Source: Apoderus coryli
Taxonomy: Eukaryota > Arthropoda > Insecta > Coleoptera > Attelabidae
Direction of reading: 5' to 3'
Assembly (NCBI GenBank): GCA_911728435.2
Contig: OU452211.1
Span: 9,778,428-9,842,427 of the forward strand
DNA: 64,000 nucleotides
This document shows positions 21,743 to 34,137 of the stretch, piece by piece; position 1 is the first letter of the stretch, and each line of letters starts with the position of its first letter. A model generated the notes under the pieces. It saw nothing but the letters and a program-made list of their open reading frames with translations. It was not told the DNA's origin and did no database searches. The position numbers and the translations under genes were made by a program.

Positions 21743-23530
21743 TATTTATTTGTAAAACAGATACAGGCGTACACCCAATTACACTGTTTTGTCCAAAGTT
21801 TAAGCTAAACTTAAACTACTTAAAAACTAACTTACACTAAGAAACTAGGACTAAATATAAACTGTAGGTACTTAACTATTTAACTGTATTCTCATTTTAA
21901 ATGAGTAATAATTATTTTAGATTTAAATTGGTTGAAATTCTTATAATATATATCACAATGTTCTTGCAACGAGTTAAAATTTCTCATCATCATTGCAGTA
22001 GGTGATTTATATTGATAGTTAGTTCTCGGAATGTTTAGCAGAAATGTTTGATTATTTTTTTTTCTTGTTTTTGTTATTGGCATAGCAAAGTTTATTGATG
22101 CCAATGTTCTGGAGTCATATGCCATGTTATGAATTATTTTAAACAAATACAATGTACTTGACAATATTCTTCTGTTAAATAGACAAATTAGATTGTAATT
22201 GCTGAGGTTTGTCCGGTAGTTTGAGGTATGGTCGTTTTGGAGAGTAAAATCAGATTGACGAATAAATTTTTTCTGTATTTTTTCTATCATTACTATATAT
22301 TTTGTATATAGAGGTGACCATACTGTATTACAGTATTCGAGCTTTGATCGTACATTAGCGTTATATAAAACAGTAAGAGTTCTCTGGTTTTGAAAAGATT
22401 TACAATTTCGAAAAATAAAACCTAAGTTTTTATAGCACTGATTTGTTATGGAGATGATATGCTCAGAAAATGTAAGCTTAGTATCGAACAGAACGCCGAG
22501 ATCCCTTACAGGGGCTACATTCTTTAGTGGTGATTTGCATAAAATATATTCGAATTTCATTGGGTTTTTTGAGTAGGTATACGACATGCTTTTACATTTT
22601 TTTATGTTTAACAGAAGGAGATTTGATTCAGACCAATTTTGGAGGTTATCAAGATCACTTTGGAGTGCAATAGCATCAAGTGGATTTCGAATGATTCTAT
22701 ATATCTTTAAATCATCGGCAAATAGCGAAAATTCACTAAACCTTATAACCTGAGTTATGTCATCTATGAAAATTAAAAATAGAATCGGACCAAGTGTGCT
22801 TCCTTGTGGTACTCCTGATTTCGCAATAAACGTGTCAGAATTTTTGCCCAGAATTGAGACGTATTGGGGTCTGTCAGTTAAATAGGATTTTATAAATGAA
22901 CATAATTTATCAGATATAGAAAAATTTTTGAGTTTATCAAGTAGTATATTGTGGTTAACGGTATCAAACGCTTTTGCGAAATCAGTGTAAATTGCGTCAA
23001 CCTGGTCACCACCAGCCAGGATATCTGTTGTGAAATTGACAAAATCTAGTAGGTTTCCAGTAGTTGATCTGTTCATACGAAAACCATGTTGGACATTACT
23101 TAAACGGTTTTTTAGATAGTAATTCATTTTTTGGCTGAGTATATTTTCAAATAAGATGGCTATGTTCGAAAGTACCGCTATAGGTATATAATTTGTAATA
23201 TGTTCTCTGTTTCCATTTTTGAAAATTGGCGATATCTTTGAAGTTTTAAGAGAGCAAGGAAATATTTGCTTTTTTAATGATAAATTAAATATAACAGTAA
23301 GTGGTTTAATTAAAACATATTTACAATCCTTTAGGACGAACCTAGGTATAAGGTCAGAGCCTAAACACCTCTTGTTTTTCAGCTTACCTATAGCTGCGTG
23401 TACATCATCTTCCGTAATTGACTCTATATTAAAGATCAGTTCATTGTTGTATACGTGATTTTGATGATTGGTTGGTACAACAGGATCAACATAAACGCTT
23501 TCGAAATAATTAGCAAAATACAAATGAACT
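21743..23530 (-). mobile_element. 5'-truncated jockey-like LINE
   Basis: The 3' end is at about 21,743 with an AAATAAATAAATA-type tail, followed upstream by a 150-bp 3' UTR and a long open RT frame. The 5' end is truncated near 23,520, since recognisable coding starts there and the endonuclease domain is absent. The insert sits between two gag-like fragments and directly against the palindrome, so it is one of the younger insertions here. Confidence 0.8.
21892..23520 (-). CDS. Non-LTR reverse transcriptase, open reading frame, no endonuclease
   Basis: The minus-strand frame is open to the stop at 21,892. It could start upstream at 23,574, but homologous sequence begins around FANYFESVYVDP. 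Numbering residues from 23,574, the RT has fingers GSDLIPRFVLKDC (about 73-85), HGFRMNRSTTGNLLDF (about 163-178), the first catalytic Asp in IYTDFAKAFDTVNH (about 195-208), GVPQGSTLGPILF (about 254-266) and the active site FADDLKIYR (about 285-293). LGVLFDTKLTFSEHI and KLEYCNTVWSPLY follow in the post-RT domain. All expected catalytic Asp residues are kept. With the endonuclease missing, autonomous target-primed integration is not expected. Confidence 0.88.
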   Translation of the reverse strand, partial: YFANYFESVYVDPVVPTNHQNHVYNNELIFNIESITEDDVHAAIGKLKNKRCLGSDLIPRFVLKDCKYVLIKPLTVIFNLSLKKQIFPCSLKTSKISPIFKNGNREHITNYIPIAVLSNIAILFENILSQKMNYYLKNRLSNVQHGFRMNRSTTGNLLDFVNFTTDILAGGDQVDAIYTDFAKAFDTVNHNILLDKLKNFSISDKLCSFIKSYLTDRPQYVSILGKNSDTFIAKSGVPQGSTLGPILFLIFIDDITQVIRFSEFSLFADDLKIYRIIRNPLDAIALQSDLDNLQNWSESNLLLLNIKKCKSMSYTYSKNPMKFEYILCKSPLKNVAPVRDLGVLFDTKLTFSEHIISITNQCYKNLGFIFRNCKSFQNQRTLTVLYNANVRSKLEYCNTVWSPLYTKYIVMIEKIQKKFIRQSDFTLQNDHTSNYRTNLSNYNLICLFNRRILSSTLYLFKIIHNMAYDSRTLASINFAMPITKTRKKNNQTFLLNIPRTNYQYKSPTAMMMRNFNSLQEHCDIYYKNFNQFKSKIIITHLK

Positions 23531-23599
23531 ATTTTTATAAAAAAATATACAAGAAGAAGGTTCAAAAAACACAAAAATATAGTGATAACTTCTATTAAT

Positions 23600-23795
23600 T
23601 ATCAATTTTTAAAACTATTTGTATATTGTATATAGATACAATTCAAACTTATGATGGCAATCCACACACTTTAAACATATTTTTAGACTATTGCAATCAT
23701 TTAATTAAAACATTCTGTGGACAAGATGATGTGGCCTCTTTTATTTTAAAAGCAATAATTGTTGGACCACGTTCTGGTCGAGCTTTTATCATTGT
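23600..23795 (+). pseudogene. LTR-retrotransposon gag-like fragment
   Basis: The plus frame reads IQTYDGNPHTLNIFLDYCNH and continues through LIKTFCGQDD to IVGPRSGRAF before a stop. The pattern of a Y-(D/N)-G-N motif followed by a hydrophobic helix is typical of the capsid region of gypsy-type gag. It may be the continuation of the gag-like start at 21,302, split by the palindrome and LINE. On the minus strand the next 100 bases can be read as a Cys-containing peptide, but I consider that less likely. Confidence 0.45.
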
Positions 23796-24544
23796 TGGGT
23801 AAAGAACATAACTCACATTTGAATAGTTCTGCATCGTTGTTTCCTTCATGAGCAACTTTAATTCCAGCTGTTTTTGTTTGAATGTCAATACTTATGGAAT
23901 AAATTGTACTGTCACAAAAATAGTAATGAATGAGTTAATGAATGAAAAGATTTTTTTAAAGACCAATTTCACTCAACTCCAATGAATTATTTAATCTCTA
24001 ATTCTAATTGTAAGCATAATTTCAAGCAAGTACACAGTTGAATCAGTATCAGAAGTTGGAAAACCACTTCAGGGAGATGCTAAAGTGTATAACTGAAATA
24101 TAATTATACAAATGACGAAAATACTGAAGGCATTGCTAAATTGCAGGTGAAGTATTGGGTCGTAAATTTCATAGCAATTGGAATTTATTTATTATAATGC
24201 CATTCATAATAGTTTTGGCTCAGGTACACGTAACATTTACGATGATAATTTGATTATGAATGGTGAACTGGTGAATTTACAGGACGTTCTGCTGAAATTT
24301 ACCACCCCCGTTAAGTTTTTCATTTTTAAATTTAGAAAGAAACATTAAATATGAAAGTAGTGGCACATTTTCTAGTTTTTGAAGTGTCGAGACCGAAAGA
24401 ACACTACAGCATGGCTTGTCCAAAATGCAGATTAAATCATGGTTTTTTGTCCTAACAATATCAGACTCCATATTATACTTATCTAAACAATAGTTATCAC
24501 AATAGTCGTATTCATAGTCTGTAACACAACCGTGTTACCCCTTC

Positions 24545-24730
24545 AAAGGAGTGTTTGGGGATGTTCAGCTGTACTCCAAACGAGTTTTTGCGCTCGTCCA
24601 TTAACGCTAATGAGATATGGATTCATCAAACTCCACCATAGACCACAAGCAACGATCGAAACAGTGGCTTTCTTCGTGTGAACGTGCACAAAGTCATAGC
24701 CATAGTTTTCTGGGATTGATTACCCAACCC
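24545..24730 (+). pseudogene. Mariner transposase relic (middle part)
   Basis: Across frames the plus strand reads CLGMFSCTPNEFLRSS, then NEIWIHQTP, then QRSKQWLSSCERA and VIAIVFWD. These match the mariner segment RNPxEFxRRFVTVDETWIHHYTPETKQQS and following. The first catalytic Asp is replaced (ANEIW instead of VDETW). The copy at 42.9-43.3 kb is a relative. The sequence from 24,731 to 24,850 (ERRPGSGSPRRVRTED) resembles a DNA-binding linker of another Tc1-like transposase but is too short to assign. Confidence 0.6.
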
Positions 24731-26500
24731 AACAAGATTCTGGAGATTTGTGGACTTGAAAGACGTCCTGGAAGTGGTAGTCCTAGACGCGTTAGAACAG
24801 AGGATCCAAAAAAATCGCAGTATGGCGATTTTGCCTATGCAAAATCGTAATCTAGATTAGCAACTAACAAAAGATGAGATTTGTTAAAGGCACGAGAAAA
24901 CTTTAGCAAATACGTTATAATATCTACGGTATTTTGCTGCAACTTTGGAGTTGGCCTTATTTTGATAGAGCAAGAAATAACGCTTAACTCGCAAACATAT
25001 TGCGAGTCTGTAATGTAATGTCATGCCAATGATATAACAGTGTGTAACTACATACCTACTTTAAGTACGTAATAGTCCATATATTAGATAAAAAAATATA
25101 TAAACATTGATTATTTTGTCTTCATGCGTACCTAACTTTGGTCAAATAGTTTTGTTGTTAATGTACATGTACAGGACCCCAAATCTATTTTGATTAGGAT
25201 CCATTGAGGTTATAATCGTTTTACAATCCATCATCCCAATTTTTTTTTATATAATTTTCTAGATCGATGTATATTTTCTTATTTTGTGTATTTCTAGTTG
25301 TTTTTAGCCACAAATATTTTCTTGGTTTTCTTTTTCTAGATGATTTTCTTGTGTTTTTTACTATTTTTATATTTTCAGATGGTAAGCTGGGCCCATAACC
25401 TGGTGTGACCAGTGAAACTCAATGATATACGAGTATTTTATTTTTTAAACGCAGGAAATATGTTTTTTATTCTCAAAAACAACACGATATTAAAATTAAC
25501 AACATATATTATTTTTAACTAATCTCAAAAACAACAAACACACATATACAGGGACGTCTTCATTATTCAACAGTTACATACCATCCTAAATTTATCTAGG
25601 ACGACCAGTTACAGGACAAGTTCAATCACTGTATTTTTTTAAATTATCTGGAAATTGTCAATGTGTGAAAATGCTATACGAAAAAACAAAATTCTGGAAT
25701 TTTACGCCCACCCTATATAACCAATTAGATAGCATATACTTTTCGTTATTAATTTCATATACTTCACGGAAATTGTATATATGTTGATTTCTATTCCAAT
25801 TGAAAAAAAAACAGTCTGCAGATGATTGCTTTACGATACCGCACGTTTCAAATTATTGGTAAGCGTGTAATATTTTGTTATTTTTTTGTTCCTCTACATC
25901 CCAAAACTGCCTAATATCCCATTCATTCCAATTTAATCCTACTACACTGTTGGTCTGATGTATATTTGTGCCAGTCCAATCTACACGTTCAACCACTGAA
26001 CCGAATTCAATTAATTTCGAATTAAACCCAAACGTTTATTTTCTCTGATTCAGTTCACTTAGAATTATTGGGAAATTTGTATTAGGTGTAGGATAATTTT
26101 TTCTGTTCCAAATCTCATTGATATTTCATTTATATATGAGGTTAGTTCAATAAGTCTACACATTAACACTTTTTCGCCGTTAATAAAGATTTTATAACTG
26201 TAGCGTAATGACTCAATTGAGACAAATGGACTGTACCTATATAGATCTCGTATCAAGTTAACAAATATAAAACCTGATTGCTCGTATTCACTCTAATCTT
26301 CAACGAAAACAGGGTAAAGTTGGGCACAGATACACAGAACCAAGTGTAAATTATGCCATGTGTTTCTACATAGGTTTAAATATTCAGCGTAATGCAATGT
26401 TTACTTTGGTTGAGGCTTCTTTGAAGGGAAACATTTTTAAAATACTTCCCAAGTTGTCCATTTTTTCATTAAAGTAAAGGCAGCATCCACCACGTACTCG
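24731..26500. other. Non-coding sequence
   Basis: A caccctata end motif lies at about 25,715. No gene or complete repeat was recognised. Confidence 0.3.
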
Positions 26501-27094
26501 TTATTCGCGCAATAGCATAATTAATCCGAAATATATCTACACCCAACACATGTGCAGATGCTTAATTAAACACAAACCATATTTCACCAAGTTTATTTTA
26601 TTTTCTTTTTGCTAAAATATTTTGGTTATTCCAAAAATTGCATATTATTTATAAAGGGTTTTTTATAGAGGCATAAAACTTTGAAATGGAATAAAACAAA
26701 TATGATCTTTTTAAATTGACATAAAATTTACTTTATTCGAAAGACAATCTTTTGGCATTATAATTTAAATATGACTTCCTTCCTTCCTTTCTTTTTTGGC
26801 CTCTACGCTAGGTAATACAGTCATCTTTGTGAATCTTGGACCACATCTATAAAAACCACCCTTTATTTAATTCAATTCAAATCATTCAAAATCTGACAAC
26901 AATCAAGAAAAATGAGAAATTCGTGGGTGCTACACTTTATTTGAAAAATTTTATCTTCTCATTATTCGCGTAATTCCGATATCAATCAATCAATCAGAAA
27001 TCTATTTACACACCCAACACAAGTGCAAACACCTAATTAACCGCAAACTTAAACTATCCAAGCTTTAGTTTCAATTTACTTTTACCAAAATATT
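26501..27094. repeat. Diverged direct duplication, period about 460 bp
   Basis: Segments 26,501-26,624 and 26,962-27,094 share ttattcgcg(c/t)aat, taca(c/)cccaacaca.gtgca.a, taatta(a)..c.caaac and tttt.(g/c)c.aaaatatt in the same order and orientation. The spacing suggests an old tandem duplication or two copies of one repeat. A short cttcc microsatellite lies between them at about 26,772. Confidence 0.5.
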
Positions 27095-28689
27095 CTCGCC
27101 GATAAATATATTTCATATATTATTATACTAGCTTAAACTAAATCTGACAACGATGCAACAATTGAGGTAAATTATGAAATTATTAAATGGATGTCATTTT
27201 GTCAATAAAAAATAAATTTAAATTAAAACTTTGCCTTGAGGCAGTGCAAAATTCGTCATAGACAAGGTTAGTTTTTGTTAACAATAATATGTATTTAATC
27301 ATGATCAAAATTTATTAACAAAGGATTAATTACCGAAGAATTTATCTTAGAGAAAATGAAAATATTAACAGAATCAATTAACCGGTACCTTAATCAGTAA
27401 TTTTATTTAATATTTTACATTGCATATAGTACAAATTAATTAGAACAAAAATATCGTTAAATGTCAACCAAATTTGTGAAAGGAACATATTTAACTGAGA
27501 AATTAACATGAGAATGTCCCATAGCCAATTTTGGCATTTTTTTAATTTGTAAAAAAAACTGCAAGCGGTAGGTAATATCACATCAGCCCAGCTGATCTGA
27601 GGTAGTAGAAGGATGGATAACGTTTGGTATCTCCAATTATACATAGTTTCAAATTATAGACTGTCTAATTATGTCAACTAATTTTTTTCGAATTTAAAAT
27701 CAGGTAGCCCAAAGAGAAGAAGAAGAGAAGAAAAGAAAATATATCCCCGTAGAACTTTTTTTATTAATATTGAAATTGTAGCCGAGCTGCACATATTGTT
27801 ACTCGACATGTTTATTATAAAATATTCGTATTTGACGTGACGAATGTTATAATAAACAAAACTATAATCCAAAATTAGAATCGGAAAATCTATAAAAATA
27901 ATTATCGCGATATTAAGATTAAGATATTAAAAAACAGTATGATATGCCACTGCCAGCCGCTTTGTCAGATTTTTAACAGTGTTGCCATTTTGGGACGCCG
28001 CCGTGCTAAATAGTCTAAGGTATATATATAATAACTATTTACTTACAAAAATTCATTCGAATTTCTCTATTTCCATTGTGTAAATCTCGAACTTTATGAG
28101 GACTTTTAATAAATTATGAATGTTATCTTTTTAGACATGATTCTGCCTCGAGGTAATTGAAATGCTTATAAGTTTGACAATTTGCCCTTTGTGTTTTCTG
28201 GAACTGAAACTCTGAAACATAGACAATGGAAAAACTAAACGCAAAAACTTGGACGTGGAATATCTTACATAATTCATGAATTGCCTTTAACTTATTTACA
28301 CAAAACAGTTCCACAAGAACACAACTTCTTCCAGATTTGCCCGGACTACTAATATTTTAGTAGAAGCCATATCAATCATATTTTATAAATCATGTCGAAT
28401 GTTGTAAATTGATAAATGAAGTGTCAGTAAAAGTATATTGGATTTCTAACAGTGTTCTAACCTTTTCGCAAACTCTCGTGATATTTTAGCAACTTGAACT
28501 TGATATAAAATGGTCATTTTTATTTACTCTAGTAGAGAGCACAGACAGCGTCAGGGCCGGATTTCACCATAGCAATAAAAATAAATCCGCAATTTGTTTG
28601 ATTTTTCATCGTTTTTCCTTTTTTGAACCTTTTATTTTCAATTGTTTTTCGTTTCTTGGGATGAGGGTCAATATAATTTGCACATTATA
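27095..28689. other. Non-coding sequence
   Basis: Nothing supported. A cagggccggattt motif at about 28,552 resembles ends of other dispersed insect repeats but stands alone. Confidence 0.3.
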
Positions 28690-29530
28690 GCATATATAAT
28701 AATAATAATCTTTATTCGTCAGGTACAGTAGCAGTACAAAGAATGCGTCAATAATAAATTATACCAAATACAGGTCACAAAATACATAATATAAAAGTTC
28801 ACAAACGACAGATATTGTAAATTTACAATACAAAATATACCTATAATTAAGAATTATTTGTAAAATATTCATTCAGTGTATAGAAACTATATTTCAACAA
28901 CCAGTTTTTAACACTGATTTTAAACCGTTTCAGGCTACGAACCAATTTGAAATGCTGAGGTTGATGATTAAAAATTGTTAACGGCATTACCAAAGATTAA
29001 TGTGGTGTACATTAATCTTTGGCATTACTAACGAACTATTCGCCGTAAGGGAGAGTCTATGGACAGGTAGTTTGAGATTTTAATTATATTTCAGATCATA
29101 ATCAGATAACTGTCCGGTGCATATAAATTTATCCATGTTTGAATACACATAAAAAACACATTCCAAAATATAAATTGATGTTATTGTTAAAATTTTTCAG
29201 TCTTTAAATAATTCACCCCATGAGAATCCCATTGATTTAAATGACATTGACCTAATGATTATTTTTTGTTATATCAGAATTTCGTCTATACGTCGCGAGT
29301 TACCCCACACTACAACCGAATAGGACACCACACATACACATGCGCAAAATAAAATGACAGATCAAGAGTTACGAAGCTTCTGAGTTTCCAGATTAGAAAT
29401 GATAGTCCACAGAGCTTTTTGGAAACGGTTTCGATATGCATGTACCAATTGAGAAATGAATCAACCTCAACACCCAAAAATGTTACAGTGTTGTTCTGGA
29501 CAAGGCTGCAATTAGCACTCTTATCTTAAA
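28690..29530 (-). pseudogene. LINE 3' end with post-RT domain relic
   Basis: On the minus strand the region reads NTVTFLGVEVDSFLNWYMHI near 29,490-29,430, then KKLCGLSFLIWKLRSFV, the conserved post-palm domain of jockey/R1-type LINEs. C-terminal pieces continue down to about 28,900. The 3' end is AATAAAG followed by an ATTATTATTAT tract at 28,690-28,702, the same tail as other LINE ends in this window. Frameshifts break the frame. A 14-bp hairpin inside it is reported separately in the findings. Confidence 0.65.
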
Positions 29531-30059
29531 TGAAACACACACCCTGTATTTTTTCCGCTGTTATGTAGATGATTTAGTTGCCTTTCAAACTCTAGATTTT
29601 AAAGTTTTGAAGTTATTCAGGTATTTTCAGAGTTTATCTTATTTTGTCCTCATCCAAAAAATAATTTTCTATTGTTTTTTTAATTCAGTAATTAGTAAAA
29701 CCAATCACCGTTTTTTGTTACTTAAGTAATTATTTCAATTTTGTGCTCAGGAATTCTTGTAAAATATTTCTTCCAAAATATGTGCATTTGTGTAACAAAA
29801 AATAAATGACAAACCTATACCAAACTAAGAAATTAATTTTAATCTATTGTGTCCTTGTCATAATGACACATGCTTGTAATTATAGTAGAATTTTGGATTA
29901 TTTAGTTGCAAATATAATTCTTGCATGTTTATTCAAGGCAAGAAATAATTGATATGATTTTAATAATTGGTGAATGAAAATTGTTTATTAGCTTCAAGAG
30001 TTTATGCAGGAAAATACCCTGGACATTTGATTACAGTTAGATGTTGCCCTGTACATTTT
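29531..30059. other. Non-coding sequence
   Basis: A caccctgtat terminus lies at about 29,538, oriented as a right end. No gene was recognised. Confidence 0.3.
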
Positions 30060-30365
30060 TCTCTAGCTGTATGACACTCTTTACAAAATTAGAAAATTTT
30101 GTAATAAGGGGATGGGAAGAGCTCGGAATTAACTGGCCAGCTAGACCTTCAGACCTGCCTCCATCAGATTTCTTTTTATAGGGATACATCAAAAATATTG
30201 CATTGTGCACCTCACCTGCTGAAGATATGAAAAATCGAATTAATAATGCTTTTGGAACCGTTACACTCAATGTACTATTGCAAATAATTGGAAGAGGATG
30301 ATTTCAAAAAAAAGTCGCACTTTGTATTGGACAGGATGGCAATCACGTTGAGCATTTGCTTTAAT
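30060..30365 (+). pseudogene. C-terminal relic of an IS630-Tc1-mariner transposase
   Basis: The plus strand reads GWEELGINWPARPSDLPPSD then FFL, a TAG in place of the usual Trp codon, and GYIKNIA. The region around the third catalytic Asp is therefore present. It continues AEDMKNRINNAFGTVTLNV and ends CIGQDGNHVEHLL followed by TAA, the family C-terminus. The N-terminal two thirds are absent. The copies at 4.8, 45.9 and 57.6 kb belong to the same group. Confidence 0.7.
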
Positions 30366-32040
30366 TTGGCAAATTTTAATAATAAATTAATATTAATAAT
30401 TAATAAATGAATGGTTTAACTAACTACCGAATACAAAAAAGCAATAGAAAATATTTTTTTGGATGAACAACACGTGTATAATCCATATTAAGATAAAATG
30501 GTTTTCTTCCCAGCTTTTGTAAATCTATAAAAGTCAACCATAGTAAATCGACAACAACCTTTTTAGGACGATTTAATAAATTAATCATATGACCTTTCAA
30601 CTTCAGATTACGAAAACCATTGTATAAAATCGTTATTAACAAGAATATAAATGTTTAACGTTAATAATAATGTTTACGCAAATACATCAACTAGATTAAT
30701 AATAATATTACATTGACACAATTTCTGGGAGCCGAAAATGTTGAATTAATTAAACTGTCATTCAAAACCTGCTGGTATTATTGTAAATTACAACGAATAA
30801 ATATTAAACCTATGTTATTAATAACAATATTATTAATTAATATTATTAAATTGGTATTTCAGTTCTATGTGATATACCTAAAGGGCGAAAAAAAAATTGT
30901 AGATAGGTACTCTTAAAAATTTGTTTTCATAGGCGTAACCAGGAATTTGATTTGGGATTTTCTTGCAGAAAATGTACACGGTGATACGTACTTGTTACGG
31001 CTTAGTTTTTCTTGTCTATAAGCGTTTAGTGATCAGACCATTTGCATTGTTTAATTTACTAAAACCCTTAATACTTACCCTTTGATTCTAGTTATATATT
31101 AATTTAGTATTGCTCCTCATGTGCCAATGATTTGTTTTGAACCTATATAATGTTACTTTTGTTTTCCGTTTTAGTTCTGCAATGCTGGTTTTATTTAGCG
31201 TTTTCTATTTTCCTTTTCAATATATTGACGTACCTCCGTTCACCCTGTGCTATATTATCGTTTGTTCGATGCCGCGAGACCGTAGATCGGTGGTACTCTC
31301 CGAGGTGACCTACCTAACTATGCAGAACTTTCTATCGAGACTAGATTTGTTCACAAAACCAATAATAAAAAAAGTTTTCAACAACACATCTTTATTCCCG
31401 AAAAGAAAAGACTTATGGATTCCGTAATATCCTGCCCGGTACACCCGGTACACAAATATCTTCGGCAATTATGCCAAGTTGATGCGATTTACTTAAAATA
31501 CTGTATAGAAGAAACTGTCTATATCCACTATTGTATAAGTATACCGATTTCATTTCATTAAATTTCACGAATAACTATTATAAAGTTCACTGCTATGCAA
31601 GTTTTATTTACTACAATGAGAAGTTTCCTCCCAAAATGCACAGAAAATATGGATGCGACCGCAAAGTATGCAGTAAACTTTAAACTTTCTATGTAACCGC
31701 ATTTCGTTGTATATTGATGCATACTTACTGATATTCTACAAAAGCTCTATAATTCATTTAACGCTAAGTCTATTTTCGAAGTCTTATCAAGTTTCCTAAG
31801 AGCGTAAGTATGTCGCTTTATTACAAAAGAAGGCTAAATTAAGACAAATTGGTTTAGAGATTGTGTTTAGTTACGTGATATCGCCGCATCCTGCCTGAGA
31901 TGCTTAAGAATATTTTATTTACAGACAAAATACTTTAGGTCTTTATTGTATACAGGGTGATTCCTGAGCCACTGTACAAACACAGGGTGATTTTTTTTAT
32001 TATCTCCACCGAATGATAACAATCCATATTATTGTCACAT
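30366..32040. other. Unassigned sequence
   Basis: An open stretch of 96 codons at 31,137-31,427 (+) includes SEVTYLTMQNFLSRLDLF. It has no recognised motif and no convincing splice context. Two cagggtgatt termini lie close together at about 31,954 and 31,983, suggesting one element inserted at the end of another. Confidence 0.3.
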
Positions 32041-33090
32041 TATACAGGGTGTCGAAGAACATGTGGGCAATCTCCCGGATTGAGGTAGCTTGTAAAAACG
32101 GACAGGTCAAAGTTCGTATAAAGTTTTGTCAAATCGGTCTTCGCTGCAAAGCTATGAACCCTTAAAGACTAGACCTGAAATTCAGTTTTTTTTTTGATAA
32201 GTTTTAAACCGCCTCGTATAAATTAATGCAATTTTTTAGACTATGGCATCTCATTAAGGCCACAAGGGCATAATGACGTAGGGATTGTTAACCCTATTTT
32301 ATGCATCTTGCTACTGAGATTTTGAAAACATTTTGCTATAAAATTCGTACCCTTATTCGATATAGATAAAATAATCCGGTTTAGGAAAATTTGAAAAAGC
32401 TAGTCACAACTGCGGAAATCAAACGTTCGCGTCGAGCATTTTGAAGAAAACATCTTAAATGCCATAACCGCAGATCCTACTAAGAGTGTTCGGAAATTAG
32501 CTGCCGATTTTGATTCTACAAAATTGACTGTATTTAGAATCATGAAAGAGCAACAATTATATCCTTATCACCTGCAGAAAGTACATGCGCTTCTTCCTGA
32601 AGATCGTCATCGAAGGCTGGAATTTTATTGGCTCAGTTTTCTATACGGACGAATCCGGATTTTCGAAAAATGGCATCCTAAAATTTTTCTAATTTACATG
32701 TATGGGTAGAAGAAAATCCAGATGCTACAATTGTGACGCATTATCAGCACGAAGTTGATTCCATTAACGCGTGTATGCCGGGATCATTGGAGAGCATTTC
32801 ATTGGATCATTTGTTTTGCCAAGAAGGTTAAGCGGAGAACTTTATTTGAGGTTCCTCTAAAACAACTTGCCAGAACTGTTAGAAGATCTACCGTTAGAAA
32901 TGCGGCGAAACCTTTGGTTTATGCATGATGGAGCCTCGCCCCATTTTACCCCAGCAGTGCGAGAATATTTAAAGTTGCTTGGCCTTCTCGATCCCCTTAA
33001 TCTCTTAGATTATTTCTTGGGGGAACATTTGAAATGATTAGTCTATTCCACACCGGTTGAGAGTAAAGAAAACTTAGTACAGCCTGTATA
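32041..33090 (+). pseudogene. IS630-Tc1-mariner element with decayed transposase
   Basis: The left terminus tacagggtgtcgaagaacat lies at 32,041. Transposase coding follows from about 32,460: KSVRKLAADFDSTKLTVFRI (helix-turn-helix), EQQLYPYHLQKVHALLPEDR, then FYTDESGFSKNGI with the first catalytic Asp. Next come AGIIGEHFIGSFVLPRRLSG, NNLPELLEDLPLEMRRNLWF, MHDGASPHFTPAVREYLK (second Asp) and LLDYFLGEHLK near the third. The order matches related insect transposases, but frameshifts, stops and a shortened stretch between the second and third acidic residues show it is inactive. The right terminus is unclear. Confidence 0.75.
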
Positions 33091-33094
33091 TGTA

Positions 33095-33345
33095 ATTTAT
33101 GGCTTCATTTAATGCAGTATGTGTTTTTGACGTTTTCTGGAATAACAGCCTCATTTGGGCATCCATTGTGCTCTGCATCATTTGTGCTGGTACGACCACG
33201 TTTAAATTCGGCAATCCACATCTCTACCATTTGTCTCGATGGAGCGGAGTTCGAATAATGTTTATCAAGTCATTGTTTGGTTTCCACTGTATTTTTGTTG
33301 CAACAAAACAAAGACACACTTGCAATAGAATATATGCTTTTGTCT
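33095..33345 (-). pseudogene. Mariner transposase N-terminal relic
   Basis: The minus strand reads KHYSNSAPSRQMVEMWIAEF then KRGRTSTNDAEHNG and VIPENVKNTYCI. This matches the second helix-turn-helix and linker of mariner transposases (WxxEFKRGRTSTxDxxRSGRP). No catalytic region follows. A ccctgtatatata end-like motif sits at its right edge (about 33,348). Confidence 0.6.
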
Positions 33346-33608
33346 TACCCTGTATATATATTTGGGTAGTTTAGGATATTTTCTCCTAGTTTTATAGTTT
33401 TATACCTAACGTGTCTGGAAGTCTAATATTTTTGTAAATATTATACAACATGTGGAAATAATAAATATTATCTCGGGTGCCTTTTTCTATGTGATAAAAG
33501 AATTGATACCTAGAAATGGACCTTTTTCTAGTCGAAAATATTATGTTTGTTTATGAGTTAGTCGAAAAGATAAATGCATATATTAGAAAGGATAACCAGA
33601 TGTTTTAG

Positions 33609-34137
33609 TTACAGGGTGGTCACTTTCAACATTATCTAAATACCTTCATATAAATTAAATGTCGGACTATTATTATTATATACTGAAGCTAATCGGAGGG
33701 CGTCAGGGTTTCCCATATCAAAGAATATATATAAAGGGCCAGTAAAAAAACAATGGGTTTTTGTCCAGTCGCTGATTCAGGAGATTGAGAAGTCATTATA
33801 AAATCGTTTCTTGCTTACAAATGGTAGTGACTTGATAATCTTTTGAACAAACTCCAACATAAGATACCTAAGTAACAACAATCATCACAGTTGACATAAA
33901 AATGTATTTTATTTCTCAGATGTAAACTACAGCCACTCTGCAGTTGTATTTGATAGGGGTGTATGTTCAATGCTCTTTTCTTATTGGCTATATTCAGTCT
34001 ATAGTACCTACTTCTCATTTTTATGAAGCAATTTTGGAAATGCAATCGGGACTTTCAAGTTAGATTCGTTTTGGCTTTGGTATGGTCCAGGGGTACCAAT
34101 TGTATAAAGTTAAATTAAATATTTTAATTTGTTTTTG
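33609..34137. repeat. Dispersed repeat block, copy 2
   Basis: Direct relative of 12,484-13,018. It starts gttacagggtggtcactttc and ends near tttaatttgtttttgga. Beyond 34,138 this copy continues to a caccctata end at about 34,240, which may be the true right terminus and is absent from copy 1. Confidence 0.7.

Noticed and set aside
23697..23890. Minus-strand Cys-containing peptide opposite the gag-like fragment
   Set aside because: The plus-strand gag-like reading explains most of the region better, and the minus reading has no family match.
24731..24850. ERRPGSGSPRRVRTED reading as a second Tc1-like transposase
   Set aside because: Under 20 informative residues, with no helix-turn-helix or catalytic sequence following. 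Mentioned only beside the mariner relic.
31137..31427. 96-codon plus-strand open frame
   Set aside because: Hydrophobic N-terminal part with no start context; no family recognised; adjacent to transposon-end motifs.
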